The notes: generated from the sequence alone by a model not told the origin. A stretch of 64,000 nt of DNA from Caldisphaera sp. (GCF_023256325.1 NZ_JAGDXI010000044.1:62001-126000); one strand, 5' to 3'. Shown: positions 34,444-43,558, counted from the stretch's first letter. Numbers and translations: made by a program.

Positions 34444-35898
34444 CTAGGTACTCCATCTAGAAATTACTACTTTACTATCAGTAAAGAACAGAATATGATC
34501 TAACCCTCCTTGAGGATGTAAGTCACCGAAGAATGATTGTTTCATCCCAGCAAATGGATAAAATGCTATTGGAGCCGCTACGCCTATATTTATACCTATA
34601 TTTCCTGCTTCTACCCTATCAACAAATTCTCTTGCATAGTACCCTGATTTAGTGTAAATAGATGATGCATTACCATAACGACTCCTATTTATTATTTCTA
34701 AAGCCTCATCGAAGTTATTTGTGGTTATTATAGATGCTACTGGGCCGAAGATTTCTTCCTTAGCTATTGTCATATCAGGGTTCACAAAATCAAATATTGT
34801 TGGAGCTAAGAAGAAACCGTTTGGATATTTTTCGTTTTTATAATTTCTCCCATCAAGTATCAATTTAGCACCTTCATCTATTCCAATTTGTATATATTTA
34901 ACTACTCTTTCTTTATGCTCTCTTCTAATTAACGGACCCATGTCTACATCTTTTTCCATTCCATACCCTATTTTCAATTTTTTGGCGTGGTCAACAAATG
35001 AATTAACGACTTTATCATGATTCTCTTTAAAAGTGACTAAAACTGAACCAGCTAAACATCTTTCTCCAGCATTACCAAAGAATGATCCAATTATATTGGG
35101 CATAAGGTTCTCTATATCAGCATCAGGCATTACAAGAATGAAATTTTTAGCTGATGCGCCTGCCTGTACTCTTTTCTTCCTGCTAGTTCCAGTTTTGTAA
35201 ACATATTCTGCTACAGGTGTAGATCCCACAAAGCTTATTCCGGCTATTTTGTTATTTTCTAAAATATAATCTACTACCTCTTTTCCTCCATTTACAAGTT
35301 GAACTACATTTTCTGGAAAGCCAGCTTTTTTTATGAGTTCCATTGACTTCTCCATACTCATGGGAGTCTTTTCAGAGGGTTTTATTATTACAGTATTTCC
35401 CATAGCAACAGCATAAGGCATAAACCAGAATGGGATCATTAATGGAAAATTAAATGGTGATATTATTGCAAAAACACCTATTGGGACGCGTACTAATTCT
35501 TCGTCAACTTCGTATGCAATGTTTCTGTTATTTTCACCCATTATATGGTAACTAACTGCTGCAGCAGATTCAACATTTTGTATTGCCCTTATTATATCAC
35601 CTTTAGCTTCTTGAAAAGTTTTACCGTGCTCGTTTGTTGTTATTTCAGCAAGCTCATCTATGCTATCCCACATCAAATTTTCCAATTTAAATAAAATTTT
35701 AATTCTATCAGGTATAGGAACTTTCTCCCATTTCTTTTGTGCATCATAAGCTAAATCAACAGCTTTATCAACTTCTTCTTTTTTCCCTTCAGCTACTTTT
35801 GCTATTACCTCTCCTATTGCAGGGTTATATACATCGTATTTTGGTTCCCCTAAGGGATCTACATACTCTCCACCAATAAAGTTCTTTATCATCCTCAT
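34444..35898 (-). CDS. mmsA: Methylmalonate-semialdehyde dehydrogenase (acylating)
   Basis: 484-residue CoA-acylating aldehyde dehydrogenase, which converts methylmalonate or malonate semialdehyde to propionyl- or acetyl-CoA. Seen: VRVPIGVFAIISPFNFP, GNTVIIKPSEKTP, SFVGSTPVAEYVY, the catalytic Cys in GNAGERCLAGS near residue 285, and the diagnostic C-terminus FYPFAGMKQSFFGDLHPQ. It overlaps the upstream aminotransferase by 4 bp, so the pair forms a beta-alanine or beta-aminoisobutyrate degradation unit. The start ATG follows GAGGTGG by 7 nt. Confidence 0.95.
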   Translation of the reverse strand: MRMIKNFIGGEYVDPLGEPKYDVYNPAIGEVIAKVAEGKKEEVDKAVDLAYDAQKKWEKVPIPDRIKILFKLENLMWDSIDELAEITTNEHGKTFQEAKGDIIRAIQNVESAAAVSYHIMGENNRNIAYEVDEELVRVPIGVFAIISPFNFPLMIPFWFMPYAVAMGNTVIIKPSEKTPMSMEKSMELIKKAGFPENVVQLVNGGKEVVDYILENNKIAGISFVGSTPVAEYVYKTGTSRKKRVQAGASAKNFILVMPDADIENLMPNIIGSFFGNAGERCLAGSVLVTFKENHDKVVNSFVDHAKKLKIGYGMEKDVDMGPLIRREHKERVVKYIQIGIDEGAKLILDGRNYKNEKYPNGFFLAPTIFDFVNPDMTIAKEEIFGPVASIITTNNFDEALEIINRSRYGNASSIYTKSGYYAREFVDRVEAGNIGINIGVAAPIAFYPFAGMKQSFFGDLHPQGGLDHILFFTDSKVVISRWST

Positions 35899-37250
35899 AA
35901 TTTTTCCACCTCTTTATCAGCGACTTCCAAACTCTCATCAATAACGTTTAACCCTCTCAATAGCTCATCTTTGTCTATTATAAGAGGAGGAGCAATTATG
36001 AAATGAGAAACCCATGCATTAATATAAACTCCATTCTCCATAGCCTTTTTTGCAACTCTTTCAGTCATTAATGGTTTACCTTGTATCTTATCAACATATG
36101 TATTAAAAGGTGTTTTCTTTTCTCTATTCTTTACTATTTCTATTGCCCCAAATAAACCAATGCTTCTAACATCTCCAACTGAAATATGCTTATCTTTGAT
36201 TTCTTCTAATCTCTTTTTTAATAATTTACCTAACTCCCTAGCATTTTCTATCAAGCGCCTTTCTTTGTATTCCCTTATTGCAGCATATGCAGCTGCTAAT
36301 GCTACTGGATGTGCTTCATAAGTCATTCCATGGGCAAAGTAAGAATCCTCAAAATAGTCTGAAATCTCTTTACTAGTTGCAACCAAAGAAAGTGGAACAT
36401 GAGCTCCCGTTATTCCTTTAGCAGTTGTAAGTATATCTGGTTTAATATTCCAATTATCTACAGCGAACCATTCTCCAGTTCTTCCCCATCCTGACATTAC
36501 CTCATCAGCAACAAATACAACGTCGTTTTCCTTAGCTATTTCTCTCACTCTTTGCAAATACCCTTCAGGAGGCACGATTACTCCATTAGTGCCAGTAACA
36601 GGCTCCAAAACTATACCTCCAACATTTCCTTCATTCTTTATCATGTATTCTAAATAATCTGCACATGCTAAATTACATTCAGGATACTTTAATTTGAAAG
36701 GACATCTATAACAATAGGGAGGAGGACCATGTAAAACGTGCGAGGAAGAATAAACGTTATCAACTGCTCCCCTTCTAAAATCTCCTGTCAATGAAATGCT
36801 ACCCATGGTTGCTCCATGATATGAATTGTAGTTTGAAATTATCTTTATTTTTCCATCCTTTTTATGGAAAAGTCTGATTATTTTAATTGCAGTTTCATTG
36901 GCATCAGTTCCTGAAGTTCCAAAAAAGTACTTAGTAAGATTATCTGGCAATACTGATTTTAATTCAGATGAAACCTTTGCTCTAATTTCCGTTGCATATC
37001 CAGGTTGTACATATTCTAAAGTATTTAGTTGATCATAAACTGCCTTAGCGATCCTTTTATTAGCATGCCCTAAGTTTGAGCACATTAATTGAGATGAAAA
37101 ATCGAGATATTTTTTACCTTCAGAGTCCTCAAAATAACAATCGTACGCTTTTGTTATGACTAAAGGATTCCAACCAGTTTGTTTTCTCCAGGTACCATAT
37201 GTAAGGTCAGTAACAGTCTTTTTTACATCAAAACTTTTTTCTGTGGACAT
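35895..37250 (-). CDS. Class III aminotransferase, beta-alanine/omega-amino acid type
   Basis: PLP enzyme of 451 residues. Seen: YLDFSSQLMCSNLGH, the PLP phosphate region FGTSGTDANETAIKI near residue 108, YNSYHGATMGSISLTG, the Asp that contacts the pyridine in FVADEVMSGWGRTG, and the Schiff-base Lys in TTAKGITGAHVPL near 280. Coupling to methylmalonate-semialdehyde dehydrogenase suggests that it makes malonate semialdehyde from beta-alanine or the methyl analogue from beta-aminoisobutyrate. A Cys-rich insert (PPYCYRCPFKLKYPECNLAC) is noteworthy. Confidence 0.92.
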   Translation of the reverse strand: MSTEKSFDVKKTVTDLTYGTWRKQTGWNPLVITKAYDCYFEDSEGKKYLDFSSQLMCSNLGHANKRIAKAVYDQLNTLEYVQPGYATEIRAKVSSELKSVLPDNLTKYFFGTSGTDANETAIKIIRLFHKKDGKIKIISNYNSYHGATMGSISLTGDFRRGAVDNVYSSSHVLHGPPPYCYRCPFKLKYPECNLACADYLEYMIKNEGNVGGIVLEPVTGTNGVIVPPEGYLQRVREIAKENDVVFVADEVMSGWGRTGEWFAVDNWNIKPDILTTAKGITGAHVPLSLVATSKEISDYFEDSYFAHGMTYEAHPVALAAAYAAIREYKERRLIENARELGKLLKKRLEEIKDKHISVGDVRSIGLFGAIEIVKNREKKTPFNTYVDKIQGKPLMTERVAKKAMENGVYINAWVSHFIIAPPLIIDKDELLRGLNVIDESLEVADKEVEKL

Positions 37251-37414
37251 TTTAACACACTAATAAGTATACAAAATTTTAAACTATATAAAACTTTGTC
37301 TTTTTACACTTTTATTTTGTAAAAACTAATTCTATTTGCGATAAGGCACATTAGTTTTATAAATTTAGAAAAATTTAAATAATTTTCATATATATTATAA
37401 ATATTGGGGGGCTA

Positions 37415-38698
37415 TTGGAAAAAACTAATACTGAATTCGAAGAAAATTATGACTTCGAAGAAATTTTAATATCTTATGTTACATCATTTAAAATCAAGAA
37501 AAAATTAATTAAAAATAGGAAAAAATATCTTGAAAAAAACTCCCCTAGGTTAGAACTTCCTAATAAGGAGTTTGAAGACATTCCAGTAAAGCCTCCAATA
37601 TATGTCGACCAGAATTTAAAAGAGAAATTAGAAAGCTCTATATTATTAAAAACTTTTCTCTATCACCTTTTTAATTCAATTCAAGGAATTTTCTTTGAAA
37701 ATGCATTTATAGAAATAACATATATAGATAATGCTAAAATTAATAGGTTTTCTTCTGTTGACATATCAAAAGGTAAAGATTCTAAAATACAAGGAGACCT
37801 GCTATTAGAAGGATCATTAATTAACGTTATTTTATACACAGTAGATGTTATAACAATTTTTTTGATTTTTGAAAATGAGTCTAAAGGAATATACGATATA
37901 AGAACGTTTGCTCATCTCCAGCACCCTAGACACCTATACATTCAATATCAAAAAGAAAATAAAGAAGAAACAAATCAAATATCAAACAATTTAATAGAAC
38001 TTACCCTTATGGAGCTTACTTTTAAATTAGTTTATGATAGGCTAGGAGAAAATAAAGAAGAAATGGAAAGGTATCTTAAAGATAATTATAGAGGAAGAAC
38101 TTACACCTCGTTTTACGGAAAAGTTTGTAATAATAAATTAGATTCAATACATAAATTTATTCCAATGATAGTTGAAGGATATACTAATTTCTATATTAAA
38201 GACCCCGAAAAATATGTGGAGAAATACGACCAATCTCAAACAAATGATACTGAGATATTTTTGACCGATAAGACTTTCGTTGTATATGGAATTTGTAAAG
38301 CCGATAGCCATAAAATGAGGAGCGATAGCAAAGATTTTATCTCATTTGGGTCTTTAATAGGACTATTAGTTACATATATTAATCTTTATCAACATGAACA
38401 TTTTGAGGTCATTAGTAGAATCAAATATAAGAATATATCAAATAGAGAAATTTTTCAAAGGCTAGATTATATCTTATCTTCAGCATCCATATTATATGAT
38501 CCCAATTTTATAGAAACACCTTTTTTAAAGAGATTAGTTAGATATTTATTTAAAGAGTATAATTATTACGAATTTTATGAATCTCTAACAGCTACCATGA
38601 ATAATTTATTTTTCTCAAGAACGCAAAAATTATTAATATATTTAACAATAGCTGTAATTTTAACAGGCACACTGTCTATATTAATAATACTAAGATAA
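37415..38698 (+). CDS. Orphan tail-anchored protein
   Basis: 427 residues, not recognised. A soluble, strongly charged Lys/Glu/Asn-rich body of about 400 residues carries helices and a RYLKDNYRGRTYTSFYG segment. It ends in one hydrophobic helix (LLIYLTIAVILTGTLSILIIL), so the body faces the cytoplasm as a tail-anchored protein. Low-GC codon use and a position between a divergent catabolic operon and a tRNA-Gly gene suggest accessory DNA, but no integrase or repeat is seen. The start is TTG after GGGGGG. Confidence 0.75.
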   Translation: MEKTNTEFEENYDFEEILISYVTSFKIKKKLIKNRKKYLEKNSPRLELPNKEFEDIPVKPPIYVDQNLKEKLESSILLKTFLYHLFNSIQGIFFENAFIEITYIDNAKINRFSSVDISKGKDSKIQGDLLLEGSLINVILYTVDVITIFLIFENESKGIYDIRTFAHLQHPRHLYIQYQKENKEETNQISNNLIELTLMELTFKLVYDRLGENKEEMERYLKDNYRGRTYTSFYGKVCNNKLDSIHKFIPMIVEGYTNFYIKDPEKYVEKYDQSQTNDTEIFLTDKTFVVYGICKADSHKMRSDSKDFISFGSLIGLLVTYINLYQHEHFEVISRIKYKNISNREIFQRLDYILSSASILYDPNFIETPFLKRLVRYLFKEYNYYEFYESLTATMNNLFFSRTQKLLIYLTIAVILTGTLSILIILR

Positions 38699-38834
38699 AA
38701 TCAATTATACAAGTGTGTTAATGTACTAATCTTTCCCGTCGATCTTGTCCTCAAGGCATGATAATATTATGGGTGTTTTAAAAGCGAACCCATATCTTGT
38801 TATTAATTATTTCATTTATTATTTGGATAAAATA

Positions 38835-38910
38835 TGCGGCGGCCGGGATTTGAACCCGGGACCTCTGGCGTGGCGGGCCCGCGTCCTAATCCAGGCTAGA
38901 CTACCGCCGC
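38835..38910 (-). tRNA. tRNA-Gly(GCC)
   Basis: Read on the minus strand: acceptor GCGGCGG/CCGCCGC, D arm GTC...GAC, T arm CCGGG-TTCAAAT-CCCGG, variable loop AGGTC. The anticodon loop is CCGCCAC with anticodon GCC. Position 33 is C where U is expected, and the anticodon stem has a G28-A42 mismatch. CCA is not encoded. The 63-aa ORF in the track over this region is a tRNA shadow. Confidence 0.92.
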
Positions 38911-39029
38911 TCTCACTAACTATAACAACTTATTAGGGTTTTTAAGTTAAACCTTTACATCACATATTAATAAAAATTTTAAACAAATATAGATAACTGC
39001 GAAATTTGACTAAGAAATTGGTGGAAAGC

Positions 39030-40187
39030 ATGATAAAATTCAAATGGGTTTACAACAACGATGAGATAAATTTTGGACCATCTTCCTTAGATAACTTAAG
39101 AAATTACCTAAATAATGTTAAAAAAGTAATAATTGCAACAGGTAAGACCTCTGCAAAAGCAAGCGGTGCATTAGATGATGCAATAAAAATATTAAAAGAA
39201 TTTAATATACAATATGCAATATTCGATAATGTATCTCCTAATCCATTGTCATCCCAAGCAGATGAACTTGCAAAAATTATTGTTTCTTATAGTGCTGATA
39301 TAATAATAGCTATTGGTGGGGGTAGCGTTATAGATACAGCAAAGTTAGGTTCGGCAGTAGCTGCTAACGGTGGAAAAACAATAGATTACCTATATAATAA
39401 AAGAAAGGTAGAAAAAATAATACCTGTATACGCAGTTAATTTAACGCATGGAACTGGAACTGAAGCTAATAGATATGCTAACACAACAGATACAGAAAGA
39501 GGGGATAAACTTGGTAATGCCATTTGCTATCCAAAAGCTTCTTTCGACGATCCAAAATATACATTAAGCATGCCAAAGGAAGAAGTTTTATGCACAACTT
39601 TTGATGCTTTCTATCATGCATATGAGTCAACTACCACCTCAGGCAGTTCTCCTTTAGTACAAATGCTATCAGAAGAAGCTGCGAAACAAATTAAAGAAAA
39701 TTTACCTCTTGCTATACAAAACTTAAATGATGTAAATCCAAGATATTATCTTCTCTATGCCTCAATGATAGCTGGAGTCTCCATAGATTTAAATCCAACA
39801 AATATAATTCATGCATTAGAAAACATAATGAGCGGTTTAGTACCATCATTACCTCATGGATGCGGGCTAGCTATTATAGGACCATTATTAGCTCCATTGA
39901 TACACAAGTCTTCACCAAATGAATCAACAAAAATATTAAAAACATTAAATCCTGATATTAAACCAAATTCTGATCCTTCTATTGTAACTAAAATATTGAC
40001 AGAATTTCAAAGTTCCGTAGGCTTTAATAAAAAGCTTAGCGATTATGGTTTTGGGCATGATATGTTAAGAGAATCTATAAGAAGGGCATTTTCTAATCCA
40101 GTTGTTGCCGATAGGCTAAGAAATAGGCTTTATGGAGTTAATATAGATGAAAAAGTCCTAATTAATATGTTAGAAAATTCCATTTAA
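39030..40187 (+). CDS. Iron-containing alcohol dehydrogenase
   Basis: Group III Fe-dependent alcohol dehydrogenase, 385 residues. Seen: NAD motif IIAIGGGSVIDTAK near residue 90, VNLTHGTGTEANRYA, metal ligands in TTFDAFYHAYES (Asp/His), NIIHALENIMSG and SLPHGCGLAIIG. The start is the ATG of MIKFKW, 6 nt after GGTGG, eight codons inside the track start. The substrate is unknown. It could reduce aldehydes from amino-acid fermentation. It precedes elf1 by 69 bp and is separated from tRNA-Gly by about 120 bp. Confidence 0.93.
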   Translation: MIKFKWVYNNDEINFGPSSLDNLRNYLNNVKKVIIATGKTSAKASGALDDAIKILKEFNIQYAIFDNVSPNPLSSQADELAKIIVSYSADIIIAIGGGSVIDTAKLGSAVAANGGKTIDYLYNKRKVEKIIPVYAVNLTHGTGTEANRYANTTDTERGDKLGNAICYPKASFDDPKYTLSMPKEEVLCTTFDAFYHAYESTTTSGSSPLVQMLSEEAAKQIKENLPLAIQNLNDVNPRYYLLYASMIAGVSIDLNPTNIIHALENIMSGLVPSLPHGCGLAIIGPLLAPLIHKSSPNESTKILKTLNPDIKPNSDPSIVTKILTEFQSSVGFNKKLSDYGFGHDMLRESIRRAFSNPVVADRLRNRLYGVNIDEKVLINMLENSI

Positions 40188-40256
40188 TTCTTAAGCTCAC
40201 AAATTTAAACTGCGAATTTTACGATACTTTTTGTAAAGACTTAAGAGGTGCCGTTG

Positions 40257-40592
40257 GTGGCGAGAAGAAGGAGAAAGAAATCATTAAAGCCAAAAAGGCC
40301 AAGACATCCAAGTAGGTATTTCCAATGTCCAAGATGCGGATCTATGACCTTAACTATAGACTTTGTTAAAATAAAAGGAAATGAAGAAGAAAAAATGGCA
40401 ATAGCAAAATGTGGAAACTGCCATCTATACTGCGAGCTTAAGGTTCCTAAAGTTTTAGACAGAGTAGATGTTTATAATAAAATAGTTGATTTAAGCTATG
40501 ATAATAAATTAAATGAGTGCGAAAAAACACAAGAAGAAATTGAGACTGAAGAAACAAGTGAGACTGAAGAGGAGGCAGATGCTAAACAATGA
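40257..40592 (+). CDS. Elf1-like transcription elongation factor
   Basis: 111 residues. The basic N-terminus ARRRRKKSLKPKRPRHPSRYF leads to a zinc ribbon, QCPRCGSMTL and KCGNCHLYCEL, characteristic of the Elf1 family that travels with RNA polymerase. The C-terminal 25 residues are extremely acidic (Glu/Thr). The track start GTG lies inside the GAGGTG Shine-Dalgarno, so the GTG three codons later (ARRRRK) is the likely start. It overlaps or abuts the GGGP synthase gene. Confidence 0.88.
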   Translation: MARRRRKKSLKPKRPRHPSRYFQCPRCGSMTLTIDFVKIKGNEEEKMAIAKCGNCHLYCELKVPKVLDRVDVYNKIVDLSYDNKLNECEKTQEEIETEETSETEEEADAKQ

Positions 40593-40620
40593 TATATTTA
40601 GATATTATATGGGTGGAATA

Positions 40621-41370
40621 TTGAAGGATAGAGTATTTAAAAAATTATTAGAAGAAAAGAAAAATAAAATACATCTAACATTAATAGATCCAGATAAAAC
40701 TTCACCTGAAATGGCAAGATTAATATCTTTGAGCGCATATAAAGCTGGATCTAGCGCAATTTTAATTGGTGGCTCTTTGGGAGTTTATGAGCCTCATTTA
40801 ACAGAACTTGTAAAATCTTGCAAAGAATCTGGTTTACCAGTAATATTATTTCCAGGTAACATTAATGGTTTAACGGCATCTGCAGATGCAGTTTTATTTA
40901 TGCTTTTGTTGAATAGTGATGATCCTTATTATGTAGGTGGAGTGCAAGCTCAAGCGGCACCTATAATATTAAGAATGGGACTTGAAACAATACCAACAGC
41001 ATATATAATAATAGGTCATGGAGGTGCTGCAGGATATATAGGAAAAGCAAGACCAATTCCTTATGAAAGAGGCGATATAGCAGCTGCCTATTCTCTAGCA
41101 GGAGCAATGCTAGGAGCTAAAGTAATTTATTTAGAAGCGGGTAGCGGAGCTCCTTATCCAATACCACCTCAAACCATATCTTTAGTTAGAAGGGCTTTAG
41201 ACCAAATAGAATATAACGGTTTATTAATAGTTGGCGGAGGTATAAATAGTCCTGAGGCAGCCAGAGAAGCTATAAAGGCTGGAGCTGATGGAATAGTTAA
41301 TGGTACCATCGTTGAAAAAGATCCAAATTCTATATACCATATGATAAAAGCGGTTAAGAATGAAAACTGA
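40621..41370 (+). CDS. Geranylgeranylglyceryl phosphate synthase
   Basis: (S)-3-O-geranylgeranylglyceryl phosphate synthase, the TIM-barrel prenyltransferase that makes the first ether bond of archaeal lipids. Seen: HLTLIDPDKTSPEMA, LIGGSLGVYE, VILFPGNINGLT, AYIIIGHGGAAGYIGKARPIPYE, VIYLEAGSGAP, IVGGGINSPEAA and GADGIVNGTIVE. The TTG start gives 249 residues and follows GGGTGG by 4 nt. An ATG 14 codons earlier with GAGGAGG is the alternative. The track start 36 codons upstream reads through elf1 and is wrong. Confidence 0.95.
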   Translation: MKDRVFKKLLEEKKNKIHLTLIDPDKTSPEMARLISLSAYKAGSSAILIGGSLGVYEPHLTELVKSCKESGLPVILFPGNINGLTASADAVLFMLLLNSDDPYYVGGVQAQAAPIILRMGLETIPTAYIIIGHGGAAGYIGKARPIPYERGDIAAAYSLAGAMLGAKVIYLEAGSGAPYPIPPQTISLVRRALDQIEYNGLLIVGGGINSPEAAREAIKAGADGIVNGTIVEKDPNSIYHMIKAVKNEN

Positions 41371-41418
41371 TACGAAACAAATTAAAAGGCCCGCAAATAT
41401 AATATAAGCGGTGAAAGG

Positions 41419-41595
41419 ATGTCAACAAAACCCAAGAAAAGATCTTCAAAGAAAAAACAAACATCGCCTATGACATCTGCTGGATTAATAGCATTCTATG
41501 AAGACTATGATAGCAAAATAGAAATATCGCCTATGACATTGATAATAATATCAGTTGCTATAGCAATTATAGTAATCTTTGCCAGATTAATCTAA
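41419..41595 (+). CDS. secG: Preprotein translocase subunit SecG (Sec61 beta)
   Basis: 58 residues, too short for the ORF track. A basic N-terminus (KPKKRSSKKKQ) is followed by the family motif SPMTSAGLIAFYEDYDSKIEISP and one membrane helix (LIIISVAIAIIVIFARLI). This is the archaeal Sec61-beta signature. The start ATG follows GGTGAAAGG. It lies 48 bp downstream of GGGP synthase. Nothing is seen in the 168 bp that follow. Confidence 0.95.
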   Translation: MSTKPKKRSSKKKQTSPMTSAGLIAFYEDYDSKIEISPMTLIIISVAIAIIVIFARLI

Positions 41596-41763
41596 ACCTA
41601 CAAAAATATAATTTGTTCTTGCTTTTCTTAAGAGCTATCAGAGTTATTTTGCGAATGAATTCAATTAAAACACTATTAAAAGTTCCTTCATACTACATGT
41701 ATTAAACAGATTTCATAGCCATTAAGGATAGATAAACTTGCTTTACATTAAAACCTATAATTG

Positions 41764-42186
41764 TTAAGAAATCTCATGTTTCACTAAAATTTCTCTTAAA
41801 TAGCTGCTATAATCCATCTCCATAATTTCTTCTATTATTTTATTTAAATCACTTATGCTTATCTTACCTGATAAATCTCTAAATCTGTTAGATTTTATAG
41901 CTATTTTAAGAGCATATATGTGAGAACATCCTTTGTAAGTTCTTTTTTCTATCTGCATCCTAAATCCTTTACAACTGCAATATAAAGGTGAACCCTTTGA
42001 AGATAATATTAAGTGATCTCCATGCTTTCCCATGTAAACCCATAACTCAGGATATTTACTTATTAAAATAAATCTGTTAGATAAACCAATTTCATTAACC
42101 CTTTTTGACCAATTGCTAGGTATCTCTATAAAAGAATTTTCATTAATTTCATATATCGTTTGATTTTCTTTTGAGTTCGATAACAT
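41764..42186 (-). CDS. SWIM zinc-finger protein
   Basis: About 140 residues. The centre has the SWIM pattern CxC-xn-CxH: PLYCSCKGFR, then YKGCSHIYALKIA, with the family-like FILISKYPELWVYMGKHGDHLI before it. SWIM domains mediate DNA or protein binding and archaeal examples accompany recombination factors. The start is uncertain among several Met codons within the 3' end of rpiA. The overlap of about 38 bp implies coupling to rpiA. Confidence 0.8.
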   Translation of the reverse strand: MLSNSKENQTIYEINENSFIEIPSNWSKRVNEIGLSNRFILISKYPELWVYMGKHGDHLILSSKGSPLYCSCKGFRMQIEKRTYKGCSHIYALKIAIKSNRFRDLSGKISISDLNKIIEEIMEMDYSSYLREILVKHEIS

Positions 42187-42853
42187 CATAACCACAGCTT
42201 TCTCTTCCTATAACTATGTAATCGGCCAAATTCAAAAATATTCCTGTTTCAACAACTCCTGGAATTGATCTAAGCATATCATCATAATATTTTGGTTTAT
42301 CCATAGGTCCTGTATATACGTCTATAATAAAGCCGCCCCAATCGCTTATTATAGGTCCATCCTTTGCTTGACATTGCCTAATTTCATATTTTATATTTTT
42401 CTTTTTTAAAATATTTGAAATATATGGATAAGCCTTTGGCACAACTTCTATTGGTACAGGTCTTTTTTCTCCAAGCTTATTTACCAATTTTTCTTCGCTA
42501 ACGACAAATATATTAATACTCCCTGAATATGCTAAAATTTTTTCACCTAATAAAGCAGCTCCTCTACCTTTAATCATCTCCCCTTGTCTTGTAACTTCAT
42601 CTGCACCATCTATATAGATATAGCTATCTTTCTGATTATACTCAATTGCTTCTAAGCCCAAAGAAGATAAAAACAATGAGGTGGAGCTACTTGAACTTAT
42701 CAACTTCTTGTTCATTAACAAATCAACTGATTCCTTTATAAATGCCTGTGTTGTGGAACCCGTTCCAAGTCCTACAATTTTATAATTTGATATAAATTTC
42801 TTAACTAATTCCAAAGCGCCTTTAGCTGCTTCTCTCTTTGCATCACATTGCAT
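42149..42853 (-). CDS. rpiA: Ribose-5-phosphate isomerase A
   Basis: Interconverts ribose 5-phosphate and ribulose 5-phosphate for nucleotide synthesis. Seen: VGLGTGSTTQAFI near residue 27, IDGADEVTRQGEMIKGRGAALLGEKI near 85-110 with the catalytic Asp/Glu/Lys, and PVEVVPKAYPY-like PIEVVPKAYPY. 234 residues, normal length. The start is ATG after AGGGAAAGA. Confidence 0.95.
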   Translation of the reverse strand: MQCDAKREAAKGALELVKKFISNYKIVGLGTGSTTQAFIKESVDLLMNKKLISSSSSTSLFLSSLGLEAIEYNQKDSYIYIDGADEVTRQGEMIKGRGAALLGEKILAYSGSINIFVVSEEKLVNKLGEKRPVPIEVVPKAYPYISNILKKKNIKYEIRQCQAKDGPIISDWGGFIIDVYTGPMDKPKYYDDMLRSIPGVVETGIFLNLADYIVIGRESCGYDVIELKRKSNDI

Positions 42854-42984
42854 TGTTCTTTCCCTTTTATTTCATAGATAATATGCTTAAATTTTAACAT
42901 TTTCTATATAATAAATAACGTCTAAACTTTTTCCTTTGAAACTAAGTTATTAAAAATAATGAAATAAATAATGTTGATAATAAC

Positions 42985-43059
42985 TTAAATTTGAATTTTC
43001 TATTAAGAGAAAATATATTATTTCATATAAATATTGTTCAATAGAAAATTCAAATTTAA
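42985..43059. repeat. 20-bp perfect inverted repeat upstream of the CBS-domain gene
   Basis: Left arm TTAAATTTGAATTTTCTATT (42985-43004) and right arm AATAGAAAATTCAAATTTAA (43040-43059) are exact reverse complements separated by 35 AT-rich bases. The right arm runs into a TATA-like AAATTTAAATATAATA about 45 bp before the CBS-protein start, so it overlaps the likely promoter. Possible meanings are a paired operator, an RNA hairpin or remnant terminal repeats. Confidence 0.85.
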
Positions 43060-43102
43060 ATATAATATCTTCTTTTCTCTTAGTAATTATATGGTGATAA
43101 GA

Positions 43103-43537
43103 ATGCAAGATGAAGGTCCACCTGTTATCACAATTTGTCCTGGTCTTCAGCCTAAAGTATATCCTAAAGATAATGTAAGCAAAGCCATACAAGTAATGGT
43201 AGAAACTGGTATAGGTGCGGTAGCTGTTACTGATGAGCAAGGAAAAATTATAGGGATTTTTACTGAAAGGGATTTGTTAAATAAAGTATTAGTTAAAGAC
43301 AAAAAAACTGATGAAATAATTATTGGAGATGTTATGACTAGAAATCCAATTGTTGGCAATCCTTCATGGAGCGTTTTAAAAGCTATAAAAACTATGGCTT
43401 ATTATGGTTTTAGACATCTGCCAATAGTAGATGATACAGGAAATTATTTGTGCATGGTATCTATAAGAGAGCTCGAAAAGTTTATAACACAAATAGATAT
43501 TGGAGTTGAGCCTAGTGAAATTATTGGTGGGGATTGA
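43103..43537 (+). CDS. CBS-domain pair protein
   Basis: 144 residues: two CBS domains (Bateman module), first SKAIQVMVETGIGAVAVTDEQG with GIFTERDLLNK, second VLKAIKTMAYYGFRHLPIVDDTG with VSIRELEK. It binds adenine nucleotides or SAM in many proteins and probably acts as a cytoplasmic energy or ligand sensor with an unknown partner. The start ATG (MQDEGPP) follows GGTGAT by 4 nt, 23 codons inside the track start. It sits 21 bp upstream of surE. Confidence 0.9.
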   Translation: MQDEGPPVITICPGLQPKVYPKDNVSKAIQVMVETGIGAVAVTDEQGKIIGIFTERDLLNKVLVKDKKTDEIIIGDVMTRNPIVGNPSWSVLKAIKTMAYYGFRHLPIVDDTGNYLCMVSIRELEKFITQIDIGVEPSEIIGGD

Positions 43538-43558
43538 TTTTAATTATTGGTGAATTGT

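Noticed and set aside
38745-38936. 63-aa plus-strand ORF containing CGGRDLNPGPLAWRAR
   Set aside because: It is the antisense reading of tRNA-Gly(GCC) on the minus strand.
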